Assembly (NCBI GenBank): GCA_036495525.1 | Contig: DASXMR010000033.1 | Location: 51,928-115,927 of the forward strand | Reading direction: 5' to 3' | From: DASXMR01 sp036495525 | GTDB lineage: Bacteria > Actinomycetota > Actinomycetes > Streptosporangiales > Streptosporangiaceae | Length of the DNA stretch: 64,000 nt | Shown: positions 25,678 through 33,870 of the stretch, piece by piece | Layout: the number at the start of each line of letters is the position of its first letter | Numbering within the stretch: position 1 is the stretch's first letter | The notes under the pieces: model-generated | The model's database searches: none | What the model was told of the DNA's origin: nothing | The model's input: only the letters and a program-made list of their open reading frames with translations | Translations under genes and position numbers: made by a program

Positions 25678-28605
25678 TCAGGCCCGCGGCTTCTCCCGCA
25701 TCTCGAATGTCTCGATCACGTCCCCGATGCGGATGTCGTTGTAGCCGAGGCCGATACCGCACTCGAAGCCCTCGCGGACCTCGGTGGCGTCGTCCTTGAA
25801 CCGGCGCAGCGATTCCACGGTGAGGTTTTCTGACACGACCACTCCGTCGCGGACCAGCCTGGCCCGGCTGTTGCGGGTAATCGTGCCCGAGCGGACCAGG
25901 GAGCCGGCCACGTTGCCGATCCTCGGTACCCGGAAGATTTCCCGGACCTCGGCCGTGCCAAGCTGCGCTTCCTCGAAGACCGGCTTGAGCATGCCCTTGA
26001 GCGCGGCTTCGACCTCCTCGATCGCCTGGTAGATGATCGAGTAGTAGCGGATGTCCACGCCCTCGCGCTGGGCGAGCTCGCCGGCCCGGCCGGCCGGCCG
26101 GACGTTGAACCCGATGATCACCGCATCGGACGCGATCGCCAGGTTGACGTCGTCCTGGGTGATCGCGCCGACACCGCGGCTGATCACTCGCAGCACGACC
26201 TCCTCGCCGACGTCGAGCTGCAGCAGGGCGTCCTCCAGCGCTTCCACCGAGCCGGACACGTCACCCTTGATGATGAGCAGCAGCTCCTGCCGCTCGCCCG
26301 ACTTGAGCGCGGACTCAAGGTCCTCCAGGGTGACCCGGGGCCGCCGCTGCGCGAACATCGCGCTGCGCTCCCTGGCCTCGCGCCGCTCGGCGATCTGCCG
26401 CGCCACCCGGTCGTCGTCGACCACCAGGAAGCTGTCGCCAGCGCCGGGCACGGCGGTGAGCCCGAGCACCTGCACCGGCCGCGAGGGCGGGGCCTCGGCG
26501 ACCTGATCGCCGTTCTCGTCCAGCATCGCCCTGACCCGGCCGAATGCCTCGCCGCAGACGATCGAGTCGCCGACCCGCAGCGTCCCGCGCTGGACTAGCA
26601 CGGTCGCGACCGGCCCGCGGCCCTTGTCGAGGTGCGCCTCGATGGCGACGCCCTGAGCCTGCTGCGTCGGATTGGCGCGCAGGTCAAGCTCCGCGTCGGC
26701 GGTCAGCACCACCGCCTCGAGCAGCGCCTCGATGCCGGTGCCCTGCCTGGCGGAGACGTCGGCGAACAGCGCCTGGCCGCCGAACTCTTCCGCCACCAGG
26801 CCGTACTCGGTCAGCTGGGCGCGGACCCGCTGCGGGTCGGCGCCCTCCTTGTCGACCTTGTTGACGGCCACGACGATGGGTACGCCGGCCGCCTGAGCGT
26901 GGTTCAGCGCCTCCGTCGTCTGCGGCTTGACCCCGTCGTCGGCAGCGACCACGAGGATGACCAGGTCGGTCGTCTCGGCGCCGCGGGCTCGCATGGCGGT
27001 GAACGCCTCGTGGCCCGGCGTGTCGATGAACGTGATCTTGCGCTCCTGGCCGTCCACGACGGTGTTGACCTGGTAGGCGCCGATGTGCTGGGTGATCCCG
27101 CCGGCCTCTTCCGCCACCAGGTTGGTGTGCCTGATCGCGTCGAGCAGCTTGGTCTTGCCGTGGTCGACGTGACCCATCACGGTGACCACCGGCGGCCGGG
27201 GCACCATGTCGGTGTCCTCGCCCTCGTCCTCGCCGAACTCGATGTCGAAGGTCTCCAGCAGCTCCCGGTCCTCTTCCTCCGGGGAGACGACCTGGACCGT
27301 GTAGTTCAGCTCGGCGCAGAGCAGCTGCAGTGTCTCGTCGTTGACCGACTGGGTGGCCGTCACCATCTCGCCCAGGTGGAAAAGCACCTGGACGAGCGAC
27401 GCCGGGTTGACCCCGATCTTGTCGGCGAAGTCGCTGAGCGACGCACCCCTGGACAGCCTGATGACCTGGCCGTTACCGCGCGGGATCTGCACGCCGCCAA
27501 TCGACGGCGCCTGCATGTTGTCGAATTCCTGGCGCCGCTGCTTGCGCGACTTCCGGCCCCTGGCCGGCCGGCCGCCTGGACGGCCGAAGGCACCCTGCGT
27601 GCCGCTGCGGCCGCGGCCGCCACCACCCGGCCTGGCCGGGCCCATGCCTGGCCGCGGGCCTCCTATTCCGCCACGCCCGGCACCAGCGCCTGGCCCGCTG
27701 CGGCCGCCTGGCCGCGCACCGGGGCCTGCACCAGGGCCACCGCGGCCACCGGGGCCACCCGGGCCGCCGCCTGGCCTCGCGCCCATCGGCCGCGGCGGCA
27801 TGCTGCTCGGGCTTGGCCGCGGTCCGCCAGGACGCGGGCCGCCATCACCAGGGCGGCCAGGCGCTCGCGGGGCAGTCGGCCGCGGTCCTGGCACTCCTGG
27901 CCTCGCCGTCGGGCCGCTCTGGCCGGGCGCTGCCTGGCCGGACGGGCTGGCGGGCCCGGCGGCTGGCTGGCCTGGCCTGACCTGGCCGGGCCGGGGCGCG
28001 GAGCCCATCCCGGTGGGCGTGGAGCTGAACGGGTTGTTGCCTGGCCGCGGGCCGGGGCGCGGGCCGCCACGGCCCGGCGCCGACGGTCGGGGCCCGGCCG
28101 GGGCCGACGGGCGGGCAGCGCTTGGTGGCTGCGGCCTGGCCGGTGACTCCGCCGCCTCCGGCTGCTGCTGCGGCGGGAACGGCGACTGCGGCTCCGCCGT
28201 GGCTGCCTGCTCGGCGGCGTCATCGCGACCGCCGGTGCCGGCCGGCCCGGCTGCCGTAACATCCGGCCCGGCGGCGGCCTGCTCGCTGGCCGCCGGGGCC
28301 TGCTGGGCCCGGCCGCGATCCGGCGCGGTCGCGGCAGCGCCCGGCTCGGCGACGGCCGTCTCGGGCATCCTGCCGTTGCTGCCGCTCGGGGCCGCGGCGC
28401 GCGCGGCGCCGTTGGCGTGCCTGGCCTGCTGGCCACCGCCGTCCGGCCTGGCTGCGAATGCTTCCTTGAGCCTGCGAACAACCGGCGCCTCGATCGTCGA
28501 GGACGCCGACCTGACAAACTCGCCCATTTCCTGGAGCTTGGCCATCACGGCCTTGCTCTCGACGCCGAACTCCTTCGCGAGTTCGTACACCCGGACCTTC
28601 GCCAC
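25678..28605 (-). CDS. infB: translation initiation factor IF-2
   Basis: This IF-2 has 975 residues. The N-terminal IF2_N helix (MAKVRVYELAKEFGVESKAVMAKLQEMG) is followed by an intrinsically disordered Gly/Pro/Arg/Ala-rich region (residues 60-350). A second IF2_N element and the GTPase domain come next, with G1 GHVDHGKT near residue 477, G3 DTPGHEAF and G4 NKVDKEGADP. Domains II-IV complete the protein, ending GYNDIRIGDVIETFEMREKPRA. It places initiator tRNA on the 30S subunit. The long Gly-Pro-rich linker is a known feature of actinobacterial IF-2. Confidence 0.96.
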   Translation of the reverse strand: MAKVRVYELAKEFGVESKAVMAKLQEMGEFVRSASSTIEAPVVRRLKEAFAARPDGGGQQARHANGAARAAAPSGSNGRMPETAVAEPGAAATAPDRGRAQQAPAASEQAAAGPDVTAAGPAGTGGRDDAAEQAATAEPQSPFPPQQQPEAAESPARPQPPSAARPSAPAGPRPSAPGRGGPRPGPRPGNNPFSSTPTGMGSAPRPGQVRPGQPAAGPASPSGQAAPGQSGPTARPGVPGPRPTAPRAPGRPGDGGPRPGGPRPSPSSMPPRPMGARPGGGPGGPGGRGGPGAGPGARPGGRSGPGAGAGRGGIGGPRPGMGPARPGGGGRGRSGTQGAFGRPGGRPARGRKSRKQRRQEFDNMQAPSIGGVQIPRGNGQVIRLSRGASLSDFADKIGVNPASLVQVLFHLGEMVTATQSVNDETLQLLCAELNYTVQVVSPEEEDRELLETFDIEFGEDEGEDTDMVPRPPVVTVMGHVDHGKTKLLDAIRHTNLVAEEAGGITQHIGAYQVNTVVDGQERKITFIDTPGHEAFTAMRARGAETTDLVILVVAADDGVKPQTTEALNHAQAAGVPIVVAVNKVDKEGADPQRVRAQLTEYGLVAEEFGGQALFADVSARQGTGIEALLEAVVLTADAELDLRANPTQQAQGVAIEAHLDKGRGPVATVLVQRGTLRVGDSIVCGEAFGRVRAMLDENGDQVAEAPPSRPVQVLGLTAVPGAGDSFLVVDDDRVARQIAERREARERSAMFAQRRPRVTLEDLESALKSGERQELLLIIKGDVSGSVEALEDALLQLDVGEEVVLRVISRGVGAITQDDVNLAIASDAVIIGFNVRPAGRAGELAQREGVDIRYYSIIYQAIEEVEAALKGMLKPVFEEAQLGTAEVREIFRVPRIGNVAGSLVRSGTITRNSRARLVRDGVVVSENLTVESLRRFKDDATEVREGFECGIGLGYNDIRIGDVIETFEMREKPRA

Positions 28606-28812
28606 TGCGCTCCCTCTACTCGGCCCGGCTCTGCCGGACCACTCAGCCGGTACGGGGCAGCGCGTGCTCCGTCCGGCGTCAGCCTCTGCTGCTCATCGCC
28701 GAATGCTCATCGGGCGCTCATTGCAATCTCAGCCTGCCTTCCGCGGCCTTGCCGCCGCGCCTACCTTACGTGCACCAAACCTACTTTGCCGCCTGGCCAC
28801 CGGACCCGCGGG
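28606..28812 (-). other. infB upstream intergenic region
   Basis: This gap of about 207 bp lies between ylxR and infB. It has a TAAGGT-like box near 28765 on the minus strand and moderate AT content, so a secondary infB promoter is possible. I see no gene or strong hairpin. Confidence 0.3.
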
Positions 28813-29145
28813 CTACCGGTCTCGTGCCGCCTCGCCTGCCGCCGCGGCCGGCTGACCGCCCGGCGGCGGCTGCCAGGTAAACCCGTCGAGCTCGTCATCC
28901 CGCAGCGGACCCTGCAGGCGCAATGCCCGCGGGAACGCCCGGCGACGCCGGGCCCGATCCAGGCATCCCTGGCTGGGATGCAGATACGCGCCGCGTCCTG
29001 GCATCCGCGCGGCAGCATCAGCGACGATCACATCACCGACTGCTACCAGGCGAAGCAGATCCGACTTGGCTGCGCGAACTCCGCATCCCACGCACGTCCG
29101 GACGACAGCTGCCTGCCGGAGGGAATGCGGGAGCCCGCTGACCAC
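28813..29145 (-). CDS. ylxR: YlxR (DUF448) RNA-binding-like protein
   Basis: The protein has about 110 residues. It has RTCVGCGVRAAKSDLLRLVA near residue 16, DAAARMPGRGAYLHPSQGCLDRARRRRAF in the middle and a Pro/Ala/Gly tail. YlxR homologues bind nucleic acid and lie between nusA and infB. The start is GTG 29145, 14 bp after the nusA stop, with GACGAGG as ribosome site. The longer open frame upstream overlaps nusA out of frame and is not credible. Confidence 0.87.
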   Translation of the reverse strand: MVSGLPHSLRQAAVVRTCVGCGVRAAKSDLLRLVAVGDVIVADAAARMPGRGAYLHPSQGCLDRARRRRAFPRALRLQGPLRDDELDGFTWQPPPGGQPAAAAGEAARDR

Positions 29146-29158
29146 TGCCTCGTCCAGC

Positions 29159-30445
29159 TTACAGGGCCGGCGCGTCGGCGGCACCGGGCACGGTGTCGGA
29201 GACGCCGGCCTTGGCCGGGCGCACCGGGCCGGGCACCGTCCCTGGCTGCCTGGCGTCGCCTGGGGAGTCCGCGCTGCCGGACCCCGCTGCCGAGCGGGCC
29301 GACGGGGCAGCAGCGCCGCGCGCCTGCGTCCGGTGGCTGCTAGCGGCTGGCGCGCTCGCGGCCGGCTGGCGGCCGGCGGCTGGCGCACTGCCGGCCGGCT
29401 GGGCCGACTGCCCGGCGGGGGCGGCGCCGCTCGCAGCTGGCGCCGCTGCGCGGCTGCCTGGCTCCGGCCCGGCACTGTCACCAGGAGTGTCCGGCCTGAT
29501 ATCGATCCGCCAGCCGGTCAGCCGGGCGGCGAGCCGCGCGTTCTGGCCTTCCTTGCCGATCGCCAGCGAGTACTGGTAATCGGGCACGATCACCTGGGCG
29601 GCCCTTGCCTGGGCGTCGACGACAATGACCCTGGAGACCCTGGCAGGCGACAGGGCGTGCGCGACGAACTCGGCCGGATCGCTTGAGTAGTCGACGATGT
29701 CGATCTTCTCGCCGTGCAGCTCGGTCATCACGTTGCGCACCCTGCTGCCCATCGGCCCGATGCAGGCGCCCTTGGCGTTCACGCCGCTCTGGTGCGACTG
29801 CACTGCGATCTTGCTCCGGTGCCCCGCCTCCCGCGCGATCGCTGCGATCTCCACTGCGCCCGAGGCGATCTCGGGGACTTCCAGCGCGAAGAGCTTGCGT
29901 ACCAGGTTGGGATGGGTGCGCGAGAGCGTGATCGACGGTCCGCGGTAGCCCTTGCGCACGAGCAGCACATAGCACTTCAGCCGCTCGCCGTGCACATAAC
30001 GCTCGCCTGGCACCTGCTCGGTCGGCGGCAGCACCGCCTCCACCTTGCCCAGGTCGACCAGCACGGCACGCGGATCGCGACCCTGCTGGATCACCCCGGC
30101 GACGATGTCACCCTCGCGGCCGGCGTACTCGCCATAGGTCAGCTCATCCTCGGCGTCGCGCAGCCGCTGCAGGACCACCTGCCGCACGGTGTTCGCCGCG
30201 ATCCGGCCGAAGCCGTCGGGAGTGTCGTCGTACTCGCTGGTGACCTCGCCCTCCGGGCCGAGCTGCTGCGCCCACACGGTCACGTGCCCGCTGCCCCGGT
30301 TCACCTCGACTCGCGCCGATGGCGCGGCGCCGTCGCTGCGGCGGTAGGCAACAAGCAGCGCTTCCTCGATGGCCTTGATCGCAAGGTCCATCGAGATGTC
30401 CTTCTCGGCTTCCAGGCTTTTCAGGACGCTCAGGTCAATGTCCAT
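29159..30445 (-). CDS. nusA: transcription termination/antitermination factor NusA
   Basis: The protein has about 428 residues. The N-terminal RNAP-binding domain (MDIDLSVLKSLEAEKDISMDLAIKAIEEALLVAYRR) is followed by an S1 domain and two KH domains (TELHGEKIDIVDYSSDPAEFVAHALSPA; GKEGQNARLAARLTGWRIDIRPD). The last 90 or so residues are an Ala/Pro/Ser/Gly tail unlike the acidic repeats of enterobacterial NusA. ATG 30445 overlaps the 3' end of rimP by 11 bp, the conserved rimP-nusA coupling. Confidence 0.94.
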   Translation of the reverse strand: MDIDLSVLKSLEAEKDISMDLAIKAIEEALLVAYRRSDGAAPSARVEVNRGSGHVTVWAQQLGPEGEVTSEYDDTPDGFGRIAANTVRQVVLQRLRDAEDELTYGEYAGREGDIVAGVIQQGRDPRAVLVDLGKVEAVLPPTEQVPGERYVHGERLKCYVLLVRKGYRGPSITLSRTHPNLVRKLFALEVPEIASGAVEIAAIAREAGHRSKIAVQSHQSGVNAKGACIGPMGSRVRNVMTELHGEKIDIVDYSSDPAEFVAHALSPARVSRVIVVDAQARAAQVIVPDYQYSLAIGKEGQNARLAARLTGWRIDIRPDTPGDSAGPEPGSRAAAPAASGAAPAGQSAQPAGSAPAAGRQPAASAPAASSHRTQARGAAAPSARSAAGSGSADSPGDARQPGTVPGPVRPAKAGVSDTVPGAADAPAL

Positions 30446-31040
30446 CGGGATCCTCCTCCCCTGCGTCCTCGTCCTCTCCGCGGGCAGCCGGGCGGGTGAA
30501 CTCGACCTGAATCCGGCCAGGGCCGATCTCGGCGTAGCCGAACTCGGTGACCGCGCCGTCGACCTCGATCCTGACCTGATGGTTGTCAGCGCTGACAACC
30601 CTGCCCTCGACGGCGGCAGCTGCGCTGGACGGCCTCGTTCCCCCGTTTCCGCGCGCGCTGACCGGGGCGGTCACTAGCCGGCCGACGGCCCGTCGCCAGT
30701 GCCTTGGCTCAGTCAGCGGCCGGTCGGTACCCGGCGAGGAGACCTCGAGCGTGTACGGCGTATCGCCCATCGCCGATGCCTCGTCGAGCCGGGCCGAGAG
30801 GTCGCGGCTGACCTCAGCGATGTCGTCCAGGCTCACGCCGCCGTCGGCGTCCACGGTGACGCGCAGTAGCCGGCGCCGCCCGGCCGCTGTGAGCCTGACC
30901 CCCTCCAGGTCCAGGCCCATGGCGTTGACCGCGGGCTCGATGAGCCGGGCTAGCCGCTCGGAGTCGGCGGCGAGTGCCGCTGACCCCCGGCCGCCGGCCG
31001 GAACGGGCCGTGGCGCGGGCTGACGGGAGCTACCGTGCAT
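30435..31040 (-). CDS. rimP: ribosome maturation factor RimP
   Basis: This protein of about 201 residues has the RimP N-terminal alpha/beta domain (RLARLIEPAVNAMGLDLEGVRLTAAGRRRLLRVTVDADGGVSLDDIAEVSRDLSARLDE) with GDTPYTLEVSSPGTDRPLTEPRHWRRAVGRLV, and a C-terminal SH3-like part. It is needed for 30S maturation. ATG 31040 has AGGAGG 5 nt upstream. GTG 31043 is the alternative but sits too close to it. It is the first gene of the nusA-infB block. Confidence 0.93.
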   Translation of the reverse strand: MHGSSRQPAPRPVPAGGRGSAALAADSERLARLIEPAVNAMGLDLEGVRLTAAGRRRLLRVTVDADGGVSLDDIAEVSRDLSARLDEASAMGDTPYTLEVSSPGTDRPLTEPRHWRRAVGRLVTAPVSARGNGGTRPSSAAAAVEGRVVSADNHQVRIEVDGAVTEFGYAEIGPGRIQVEFTRPAARGEDEDAGEEDPDGH

Positions 31041-31065
31041 CACGACCTCCTCGTCCGGATCTGCT

Positions 31066-31071
31066 GTTATA
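31066..31071 (-). promoter_or_regulatory. candidate -10 element of the rimP-nusA-infB operon
   Basis: On the minus strand TATAAC, 26 nt before the RimP start and with AGGAGG between, is the best -10 hexamer in the region. No good -35 is visible at the expected distance. Confidence 0.35.
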
Positions 31072-31272
31072 TGGCCGTTCGCGACCGCCGCCGCGACTTG
31101 CCGCGGCGCTGCTGCCTCGCACCTAGCCTATCCGGCGTGCCGCTGTCCGGCCCGTGACGTGCGCGTGTCTTGCCCGTGACGCGCTGTCGCGACAATGCCC
31201 GGCCGCCCCGGCGGCACATGGCATGCTGGAAGCCACGCTGGCCAGCCGGCCGCGCCAGTCCCGGAGGGCACG

Positions 31273-31851
31273 TTGCTGCCTGATCCCACCCGGCGAGCCG
31301 TCATCGGTGCCGCGGCTGCTGGCACGGCGCTGCTGCTGGCCGGCTGCCGCGGGGTGCAGGTGCTCGGCACGCCGCCGGCGGCGCCGGCCGACGTAACGGC
31401 CCTGCAGGGTGCGATCGGCGCCGAGCAGCTGATGATCGACCGTTATCAGGCCGCGCTGCGCCAGGCGGCTGACGGCCAGGCCGGACCGCTGCTCAGCCAG
31501 CTACTTGGCCAGCATCGCGCGCACCTCGCGCAGCTCACCGCCAGGCTCGTCACGCCGCCCGGCACGCGCCAGCCTCGGGACCAGGCCGCGCCGCAGCCGT
31601 CAGGCACAGGCGGATCGAGCCCGGCCGGATCAGGCACGGGCGGACCAGGCACCGGCGTTTCCGGCACCGGGGTACCCGCCGATCCGGCACAGGCGCTGCA
31701 GTTCCTGGCGGATGCGGAGGGCGCTGCCGCTGCGCGGCTGCTGCGCGAGCTGCTCACCGCGCCGCCGTCGCTGGCGCAGCTGCTGGCCAGCATCTCAGCC
31801 GCCGAGGCGAGCCACGGGCCGGCCTTGCGAGCCGCCGGGCGAGCCGGATGA
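31273..31851 (+). CDS. Tat-type lipoprotein with ferritin-like domain
   Basis: This protein of about 192 residues starts at TTG 31273, 6 nt after GGAGGG. The first 25 residues are a twin-arginine lipoprotein signal: PTRRAVIGAAAAGTALLLAGC with the lipobox LAGC. The mature part has helices GAIGAEQLMIDRYQAALRQA and LADAEGAAAARLLRELL of a ferritin-like four-helix bundle, with a Gly/Pro/Ser/Thr linker between them. It is probably on the outer face of the membrane. The function is unknown. It overlaps the next ferritin-like gene by 4 bp, so they are coupled. Confidence 0.7.
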   Translation: MLPDPTRRAVIGAAAAGTALLLAGCRGVQVLGTPPAAPADVTALQGAIGAEQLMIDRYQAALRQAADGQAGPLLSQLLGQHRAHLAQLTARLVTPPGTRQPRDQAAPQPSGTGGSSPAGSGTGGPGTGVSGTGVPADPAQALQFLADAEGAAAARLLRELLTAPPSLAQLLASISAAEASHGPALRAAGRAG

Positions 31852-32285
31852 GCAGCCCGGCCGCCGTGCGAATCGCGCTGCAGCGTGCGCTCGCCGCCGA
31901 GCACGCGGCCAGTTACGGCTACGGCGTGATCGGCGCTCACCTGTCCGGCCGGGTTCGCACGGCAGCCGTTGCCGACTGGGTAGCTCATCAGCGGGCCAGG
32001 GATCAGCTTGAGCAGCTGCTGACCGGGCTCGGCGCGACGCCAGTGCCGGCCGCCGCTGCCTACCAGATGCCGGTCCTGGTGCACAGCAGCCGGTCGGCCA
32101 GGGCCGCGGCCGTGCTGCTCGAGGATGGCGTCGCGGCCGCTTACCTGGACCTCATCGCGCTCAGCGAGCCGGCGCTGCGCAGGCTCGGCGCCGGCCAGCT
32201 CACCGCGTCAGCGCTGCGTGCTGCCCGCTGGCGCGGCAGAACCGTCGCTTTCCCCGGTAGCCCGGCCGGCCTGCCTGGCAGCTAG
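31848..32285 (+). CDS. DUF4439 ferritin-like protein
   Basis: The protein has 145 residues and four helices: RIALQRALAAEHAASYGYGVIGAHL, WVAHQRARDQLEQLLTGLG, ARAAAVLLEDGVAAAYLDLIALSEP and LTASALRAARWR. The EHAASYGYG motif is characteristic of actinobacterial DUF4439 proteins, a ferritin-like group. Metal binding is likely through Glu and His, but iron storage is unproven. No signal peptide is present, so it is cytoplasmic, unlike its exported partner directly upstream. Confidence 0.82.
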   Translation: MSSPAAVRIALQRALAAEHAASYGYGVIGAHLSGRVRTAAVADWVAHQRARDQLEQLLTGLGATPVPAAAAYQMPVLVHSSRSARAAAVLLEDGVAAAYLDLIALSEPALRRLGAGQLTASALRAARWRGRTVAFPGSPAGLPGS

Positions 32286-32332
32286 CTGCCGGCTCCGGCT
32301 CGGCCCTGCTACGGGGCGCGCCAGCCGGCTGG

Positions 32333-32644
32333 CTAGTCGCGCGCCGCCAGCACCCGCCCGATCATCCGGGCAGCCCGCTCGGGGTCCTCGCCCGCGCAGA
32401 TCCGCTCGGCCCATGACCACCAGAACCACCAGATGCCATCCCGGCTGCGGCCCAGGTACACGTCCTCGGCCAGCGCCGACGCCGCGGGATTGACCACGTG
32501 CAGGCTGGGCGCCCGGCCGACCGGGGTCAGCAGCTGCGCCCTGAGGCCGCGCCTGACCAGCGCTTCCCCGAGTCCTTCCAGCCGGTCCAGGCAGCCCGCC
32601 TGGCGGGCCGCGGCATCGCTGGACGGCATGACCCCTGCCGTCAT
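32333..32644 (-). CDS. small hypothetical protein divergent from the XRE regulator
   Basis: The protein has about 103 residues from ATG 32644: MTAGVMPSSDAAARQAGCLDRLEGLGEALVRRGLRAQLLTP...LHVVNPAASALAEDVYLGRSRDGIWWFWWSWAERICAG. The Trp-rich centre (GIWWFWWSWAER) is distinctive. Similar genes occur beside XRE/DUF5753 regulators in actinobacteria, so it may be their target. I do not recognise a function. Confidence 0.65.
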   Translation of the reverse strand: MTAGVMPSSDAAARQAGCLDRLEGLGEALVRRGLRAQLLTPVGRAPSLHVVNPAASALAEDVYLGRSRDGIWWFWWSWAERICAGEDPERAARMIGRVLAARD

Positions 32645-32933
32645 CGTGTCACCTCTGGTAGCTGCCAGAGCGCATAGAGTAACGACATATCCCCAGGATG
32701 CACGGTCGAGTGGCAAAATGCAATATGCACTGAGTAATTCACATAACGTGATTCAGCCGTCCAGCTGCCCTGCCGAACTAACGGACTTTCTGACCCTGCT
32801 GGCCCTGCGGCAGCCTTCAGCGCCTGGCGGCTGCGCCAATGCTGCGGTGACGCTGCTGGGATGCTGCTGGACCTAGACGGCACCCCGGCTCGCAGTCCAC
32901 ACTGACGGTCACGCGCTGGGGGGAGGTGACTGG
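32645..32933. promoter_or_regulatory. AT-richer divergent control region
   Basis: This 289-bp gap lies between the divergent small gene and the XRE regulator. The stretch 32680-32760 is clearly less GC-rich than its neighbours and holds the partial palindrome TGCAATATGCA and a TCAC-ATAAC-GTGA dyad. These are candidate operators for the adjacent regulator. The XRE ribosome site GGGAGGTG lies just before 32934. Confidence 0.4.
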
Positions 32934-33791
32934 ATGGTCAATACGCACAGTCCCACGGTCCGGCGCCGGCGACTCGCCCTCGAATTGCGCCGGCTCCGCG
33001 AGGCCGCACGGCTGACATGCGAGGACGTCGCCGACCGGATGGAGTGCTCGGCGTCGAAGATCAGCCGGGTGGAGACCGGCCGGGTCTCGGTGTCACCCAG
33101 GGACGTGCGGGACATGCTCGAGATCTACGGCATCCCCGAGGACGAGCGGGAGAGCCTGGTGCAGCTAGCCAGGGACTCCCGGCAGAAGGGCTGGTGGCAC
33201 GCCTACAGCGACACCATCCAGCCGCAGTTCGCCACCTTTCTGGGGCTTGAGAGCGCCGCGTCGGAGATCAGGATCTACGAGGTCAGCCTCATCCCCGGCC
33301 TGCTGCAGACCGAGGAGTACGCCAGGACCGTGATCGCCGCAGGCATGGTCAACAGCGCGACTGACGAGATCGAGCGCCGGGTCGAGCTGCTGATGGCCCG
33401 CCAGCCCGCCCTGACCAGGTCAGACGACCGGCCGAAGTTCTGGGCGGTGCTGGACGAGGCGGCGCTGCGCCGCCGGGTCGGCGGCGCCGGGCTGATGCGG
33501 CTGCAGCTGGAGCACCTGCTGGAGGTCGCCCGGCTGCCGAGCGTCGCCCTCCAGGTCATCCCGTTCGGCGGCGGCGCGCATCCGGCGATGGGCCGGCCGT
33601 TCGTCATCCTCGGCTTCCCCGAGCGGGCCGACCCCGACGTCGTCTACCTGGAGGACCTGACCAGCGCACTGTACGTCGAGGATGTCGACGAGGTCGACCG
33701 CTACAACGTGTTCTTCAACCACCTGCGCGCCACGGCGCTGTCGTTCGACGACTCGGCCGCGCTGATTACCGCGGTGCTCAAGGAGATGTAG
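32934..33791 (+). CDS. XRE-family regulator with DUF5753
   Basis: The protein has 285 residues. An N-terminal helix-turn-helix spans about residues 10-55 (RLALELRRLREAARLTCEDVADRMECSASKISRVETGRVSVSP). DUF5753 follows with FLGLESAASEIRIYEVSLIPGLLQTEEYARTVI and VIPFGGGAHPAMGRPFVILGF. Such regulators are abundant in Streptomyces-like actinobacteria and are usually paired with a DUF397 protein. Here the neighbour is a different small protein, transcribed divergently. ATG 32934 has GGGGGGAGGTG before it. Confidence 0.87.
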   Translation: MVNTHSPTVRRRRLALELRRLREAARLTCEDVADRMECSASKISRVETGRVSVSPRDVRDMLEIYGIPEDERESLVQLARDSRQKGWWHAYSDTIQPQFATFLGLESAASEIRIYEVSLIPGLLQTEEYARTVIAAGMVNSATDEIERRVELLMARQPALTRSDDRPKFWAVLDEAALRRRVGGAGLMRLQLEHLLEVARLPSVALQVIPFGGGAHPAMGRPFVILGFPERADPDVVYLEDLTSALYVEDVDEVDRYNVFFNHLRATALSFDDSAALITAVLKEM

Positions 33792-33870
33792 CTGCGGCCG
33801 GCCAGCCGCGGGCGCGCGGATCCACGGTGGGGTGCCAATGGCGGCGGGGACGGCGTGCCGCCCGACCCGG

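Noticed and set aside
27341..28855. Long plus-strand frame opposite infB
   Set aside because: It is Pro/Gly-rich and mirrors the disordered IF-2 linker. No family or ribosome site supports it.
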